57,591 bases of DNA from Flavobacteriales bacterium (GTDB lineage: Bacteria; Bacteroidota; Bacteroidia; Flavobacteriales_F; PHOS-HE28), in contig JAGFIV010000080.1 of NCBI GenBank assembly GCA_024103275.1, forward strand, positions 1 through 57,591, given 5' to 3'. A program made the translations under genes and the position numbers. Positions within the stretch are counted from its first letter, which is position 1, and every line of letters starts with the position of its first letter. Below are positions 53,166 to 57,591 of this stretch, one piece after another. Below the pieces are notes generated by a model. That model was not told where the DNA came from and made no database searches. It worked only from the letters and a program-made list of their open reading frames with translations.

Positions 53166-54307
53166 TATTTCACGATCATTTCATGCGCCGGGTCGGCGGT
53201 CTTCCTCGGGCCTTGCTCACCCAGCCCCGCCAAGATACGCTCCATGGAATCCAGCAGCGGGATGTAGGCCTGCGCAGCCGGGGTGTCGCCTTGCAGGATG
53301 GCCGGGCGGCCCACGTCGGCCGCCTCGCGGATGCTCTGCACCAGCGGGATCTCCGCCATGTACGGCACCTTGAGCTCCTCCGCCAGCGCCTTGGCGCCCT
53401 GCTTGCCGAAGATGTAGTGGCGCTCGTCCTCCGGGATGTCCATCAGGCGGCGGCCCTTCAGTGCCTCGTCCGTGGCAAACCACGACATGTTCTCCACGAT
53501 GCCGAGCACCGGCACGTTCAGCGCATCCATCTGGAACAGCGCCACGCCCTTGCGCGCGTCGATCAACGCCACGGGCTGCGGGGTGCTTACGATGATGGCG
53601 CCGCTGAGGGGCACGGCCTGCACCAGTTGCAGGTGGATGTCGCCGGTCCCGGGGGGCATGTCCACCAGCATCACGTCCAGCTCGCCCCAGTCGGCATCCT
53701 TGAAAAGCTGGTCCAGCGCCTTGCTGGCCATGGGGCCGCGCCATGCGATGGCCTGGCCGGGGTCGGCGAAGAAACCGATGCTGAGCATCTGCACACCGTA
53801 GCTCTCCACGGGCACGATCACGTTCTTGCCGTCCAGCTGCTTCACGCGCGGACGCTCCTTCACCACGTCGAACATCAGGGGCATGCTCGGGCCGTAGATA
53901 TCGGCATCCACCAGGCCCACCTTCAGGCCGCGCGCGGCCAGGCCGGCGGCCAGGTTGGCCGTCACCGTGCTCTTGCCCACGCCGCCCTTGCCGCTGGCCA
54001 CCGCGATCACGTGCTTCACGAAGGGCAGCACCTTGCGCAGGCCGCCACGGTTGCCGCTCACCGGCCGCGTGCTCACCTTCACTTTGAGCCCCTCGATCCG
54101 CAGGGCCTGCTTGATCTGGAACTTGATGGCCTCCTCCATGCGCTTGCGCGCATGCATCGCCGGGTTGGTCACTTCGGTGATCACATACACGGTATCGCCG
54201 TCCACCGTCACGTCCTGGATCAGGTCGAGTGACACGATGTCCTTCTTCAGGTCGGGGTCAATCACCTTGCTTAAAGCAGCATAAAGGGCTTGTTCGGTTA
54301 TTTCCAT
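53165..54307 (-). CDS. Mrp/NBP35-family iron-sulfur cluster carrier ATPase (ApbC)
   Basis: 380 residues. An N-terminal MIP18/DUF59 domain (YAALSKVIDPDLKKDIVSLD) precedes a deviant Walker P-loop ATPase (VASGKGGVGKSTVTANLAAG, VDADIYGPSMPLMFDV, DVMLVDMPPGTGDIHL). It binds and transfers Fe-S clusters. A TAATTTCG -7 box sits 8 bp before the ATG at 54307. It forms an operon with the NifU-like gene downstream. Confidence 0.93.
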   Translation of the reverse strand: MEITEQALYAALSKVIDPDLKKDIVSLDLIQDVTVDGDTVYVITEVTNPAMHARKRMEEAIKFQIKQALRIEGLKVKVSTRPVSGNRGGLRKVLPFVKHVIAVASGKGGVGKSTVTANLAAGLAARGLKVGLVDADIYGPSMPLMFDVVKERPRVKQLDGKNVIVPVESYGVQMLSIGFFADPGQAIAWRGPMASKALDQLFKDADWGELDVMLVDMPPGTGDIHLQLVQAVPLSGAIIVSTPQPVALIDARKGVALFQMDALNVPVLGIVENMSWFATDEALKGRRLMDIPEDERHYIFGKQGAKALAEELKVPYMAEIPLVQSIREAADVGRPAILQGDTPAAQAYIPLLDSMERILAGLGEQGPRKTADPAHEMIVK

Positions 54308-54314
54308 AGTGGTG

Positions 54315-54322
54315 CGAAATTA
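54315..54322 (-). promoter_or_regulatory. -7 box TAATTTCG of the mrp-nifU operon
   Basis: TAATTTCG lies 7 bp upstream of the mrp ATG. It is the same variant of the TAnnTTTG box as at porG. Confidence 0.5.
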
Positions 54323-54387
54323 CCCATTGGCCAATGGACCCGGTCGGCTGTCTGCCGCCTCCCCCCACTCTTGCGATCCCGTGACCC

Positions 54388-54756
54388 TTAAAACCCCAGC
54401 TCCACCGACGGGTCCCAGAACTTCCTGGCAAAGTCCACCACCTGGTCATCCTTTACCCGCACGCCTTCCGCCTCCAGCAGGTCCTGCATGGCGGTGGGGC
54501 CGCCGAAGTGGTGTTTGCCGGTCAGCAGCCCGTTGCGGTTCACCACGCGCTGCGCGGGCACCAGCGGGCGCACGGTGTGCGCGTTGCTCATGCACCAGCC
54601 CACGATCCGCGCGCTGCGCGCCGCACCCAGGTACTTGGCAATGGCCCCGTAGCTGGTGACGCGCCCCCGCGGGACCTGCCGCACCACGTCCATCACGTCG
54701 CGGAAGAAATCGCGCTCCTGGACTGCATCGTGGATGATCTGCTTCTTCTTGGCCAT
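54388..54756 (-). CDS. MGMT-family alkyltransferase-like DNA-binding protein (no acceptor Cys)
   Basis: 122 residues. The DNA-binding half of O6-methylguanine methyltransferase is clear (QVPRGRVTSYGAIAKYLGAA, VGWCMSNA, LVPAQRVVNRNGLLTGKHHF). The acceptor motif PCHRV reads PAQRV, so the alkyl-accepting Cys is missing. It should bind and flag alkylated guanines for nucleotide excision repair, as alkyltransferase-like proteins do. The ATG at 54756 follows a TACTTTCG box by 5 bp. Confidence 0.87.
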   Translation of the reverse strand: MAKKKQIIHDAVQERDFFRDVMDVVRQVPRGRVTSYGAIAKYLGAARSARIVGWCMSNAHTVRPLVPAQRVVNRNGLLTGKHHFGGPTAMQDLLEAEGVRVKDDQVVDFARKFWDPSVELGF

Positions 54757-54761
54757 CGAGG

Positions 54762-54769
54762 CGAAAGTA
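54762..54769 (-). promoter_or_regulatory. -7 box TACTTTCG of the MGMT-like gene
   Basis: TACTTTCG lies 5 bp before the ATG at 54756 and implies a nearly leaderless transcript. Confidence 0.5.
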
Positions 54770-54871
54770 CTGGAGGAAGCAAGCGAGTGGAGGGCTGCGG
54801 CACTTGATCTCGCTCGCATGGGCGAGGAGGACAGGGTCGCTGCTCGCCGGGCCTACTGCCCTGCACACCGG

Positions 54872-55192
54872 TCACATCCCGAAGCGCACGTAGTGGATCG
54901 TCCGGCCCTCGGCCAGCCACATCTCCTCGTAGCGCGTGCGGATGTTCGGCACCACCTGCTCCTTCGGCGGCACGCGCCGCACCAGGTCCGTGTACATGTT
55001 GCCGCTCTGCTCATGCACGGGCAGCTTGTGCTCCGCGATCTGCTCCAGCGTGTATTCGTACAGCAGCGGGCTGTCGGTCTTCAGGTGGACCAGGCCGCCC
55101 GCCCGCAGGACCTGCCGGTTCCGCGCCAGGAAAAGCGGGCTGGTGAGGCGTTTGCGCGCCTTGCCGATCTCGGGGAAGGGCTGGTTTTGCAA
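54872..55192 (-). CDS. trmB: tRNA (guanine-N7-)-methyltransferase, C-terminal half only
   Basis: About 106 residues, the C-terminal half of TrmB (normally about 220): KARKRLTSPLFLARNRQVL, LVHLKTDSPLLYEYTLEQI, then RVPPKEQVVPNIRTRYEEMW to HYVRFGM. The SAM-binding N-terminus and the FPDP motif that should precede RLTSP are missing. Upstream the frame loses all similarity at about 55190. No real start codon is visible; a TTG at 55192 opens the frame. Together with what follows this indicates a junction in the sequence. Confidence 0.8.
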   Translation of the reverse strand: MQNQPFPEIGKARKRLTSPLFLARNRQVLRAGGLVHLKTDSPLLYEYTLEQIAEHKLPVHEQSGNMYTDLVRRVPPKEQVVPNIRTRYEEMWLAEGRTIHYVRFGM

Positions 55193-55218
55193 GCCCGCCC
55201 GCCCCAGGCCAAGGCCGT

Positions 55219-55228
55219 GGAATAGCCG

Positions 55229-55235
<7 letters not shown>
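55219..55235. repeat. Palindrome GGAATAGC-C-GCTATTCC at left edge of foreign segment
   Basis: Perfect 8-bp arms around one base, just after the lost trmB frame; the TAG in it is the stop of the next minus-strand gene. The word GGAGGAATAGC on the minus strand recurs at 56043-56063. Confidence 0.6.
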
Positions 55236-57136
<1,901 letters not shown>

Positions 57137-57178
57137 GGAAGTCGGAAGTCGGAAGTCGGAAGTCGGAAGTCGGAAGTC
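57137..57178. repeat. 7-bp tandem repeat GGAAGTC, six copies
   Basis: Six perfect GGAAGTC units directly follow the glpK stop, then degenerate GGAAAGGGGAAGGCGG words to about 57205. Such arrays are common between Bacteroidota genes and are frequent sites of assembly breaks. Confidence 0.9.
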
Positions 57179-57296
57179 GGAAAGGGGAAGGCGGAAAGCG
57201 GAAGCTTGCCCGGCTGAGGGACGAAGACGGGCTTGTCCGGAAGAGCGCAGCGAAGACGGGGCGGAAAGCGAAAGTACAATATAAATTCAACTGAAA

Positions 57297-57591
57297 TTGG
57301 CGACGAAAAGGATAACGGTTAGCGAAGTCCTGGATCTGGAGCCGGGGCGTGTGCTGTTTGATGTGCGCACGCCGGCGGAGTATGAGAAGGGGCATATCCC
57401 CGGTGCGTTCAACCTGCCTCTTTTTTCCAATGCAGAGCGGGCGGCCGTAGGTACTACCTACAAACAGGTTGACCCGTATAAAGCCTTCCTGCAGGGCCTG
57501 GGGTATGTGGGGCCCAAAATGCGGCCCTTTGTGGAAGAAGCCCGGAAAAAAGCGCCTTCCGGGAAAGTGGCCGTGCATTGCTGGCGGGGCG
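57297..57591 (+). CDS. mnmH: tRNA 2-selenouridine synthase, N-terminal part
   Basis: About 98 residues before the right edge, in the N-terminal rhodanese domain: VLFDVRTPAEYEKGHIPGAF, NLPLFSNAERAAVGT, then KVAVHCWRG with the catalytic Cys. MnmH (SelU/YbbB) converts 2-thiouridine to 2-selenouridine or a geranylated form at the wobble position of some tRNAs. A TTG at 57297 is the best start, just after an in-frame stop at 57282. The rest lies outside. Confidence 0.85.
   Translation, partial: MATKRITVSEVLDLEPGRVLFDVRTPAEYEKGHIPGAFNLPLFSNAERAAVGTTYKQVDPYKAFLQGLGYVGPKMRPFVEEARKKAPSGKVAVHCWRG

Overview
The window looks like a high-GC chromosome segment of a Bacteroidota bacterium, most likely of the order Flavobacteriales and probably known mainly from metagenomes. 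The evidence is taxon-typical content: a type IX secretion (T9SS) porG gene in front of uppS-bamA-skp-skp-murI, gldA, several secreted proteins with C-terminal T9SS type A sorting domains, TonB-linked outer-membrane proteins, HYC_CC_PP-like and HMA genes, and GEVED, SBBP and two-component-propeller domains. Promoters read as TAnnTTTG or TAnnTTCG in place of the enterobacterial -10 box, and Shine-Dalgarno signals are mostly absent.

Layout. 1-3953 (-): a large, partly beta-helical exported protein running off the left edge, with a 12-nt homopolymer at its N-terminus. 4.3-10.6 kb (+): the envelope-biogenesis operon porG-uppS-bamA-skp-skp-murI. 10.6-13.6 kb (-): a secreted reprolysin-like metalloprotease. 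13.7-17.4 kb (-): a metal-linked operon of an HYC_CC_PP-like protein, a TonB receptor, an HMA protein and a gamma-carbonic anhydrase. 17.5-19.9 kb (+): a TonB-plug protein without a barrel, an ECF sigma factor and a membrane regulator. 20-23.2 kb (-): rpmA, rplU, metK and gldA. 23.3-28.4 kb (+): a T9SS-exported propeller protein, a hybrid-propeller sensor kinase and its LuxR-type response regulator. 28.4-30.6 kb (-): a GEVED-repeat T9SS protein.

30.8-42.3 kb (+): an outer-membrane barrel, a 1872-residue TANFOR-like exoprotein, a 216-residue exported protein and an FnIII-repeat protein, followed by a GH5 glycosidase. This block is the best candidate for an undescribed surface system. A 26-bp motif (25/26 identical) sits at the -33 position of both the response-regulator gene and this operon, which suggests shared control. 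42.8-45.8 kb (+): a second propeller kinase without a partner regulator. 45.9-50.6 kb (-): two large T9SS-exported proteins (SBBP repeats; PPC-like plus GEVED). 51.1-54.8 kb: housekeeping genes rsgA (with an in-frame low-complexity insertion), a DUF1643 gene, a NifU-like gene, mrp and an MGMT-like gene.

The right end (about 55.19-57.59 kb) is anomalous. trmB is cut in half, an unrecognised gene follows between two copies of a short palindromic repeat, then a glycerol kinase lacking its first third, a 7-bp tandem repeat and the start of mnmH. This reads as an assembly chimera or a recent recombination junction, so gene order there should not be trusted. I saw no tRNA, rRNA, CRISPR array or recognisable transposase.
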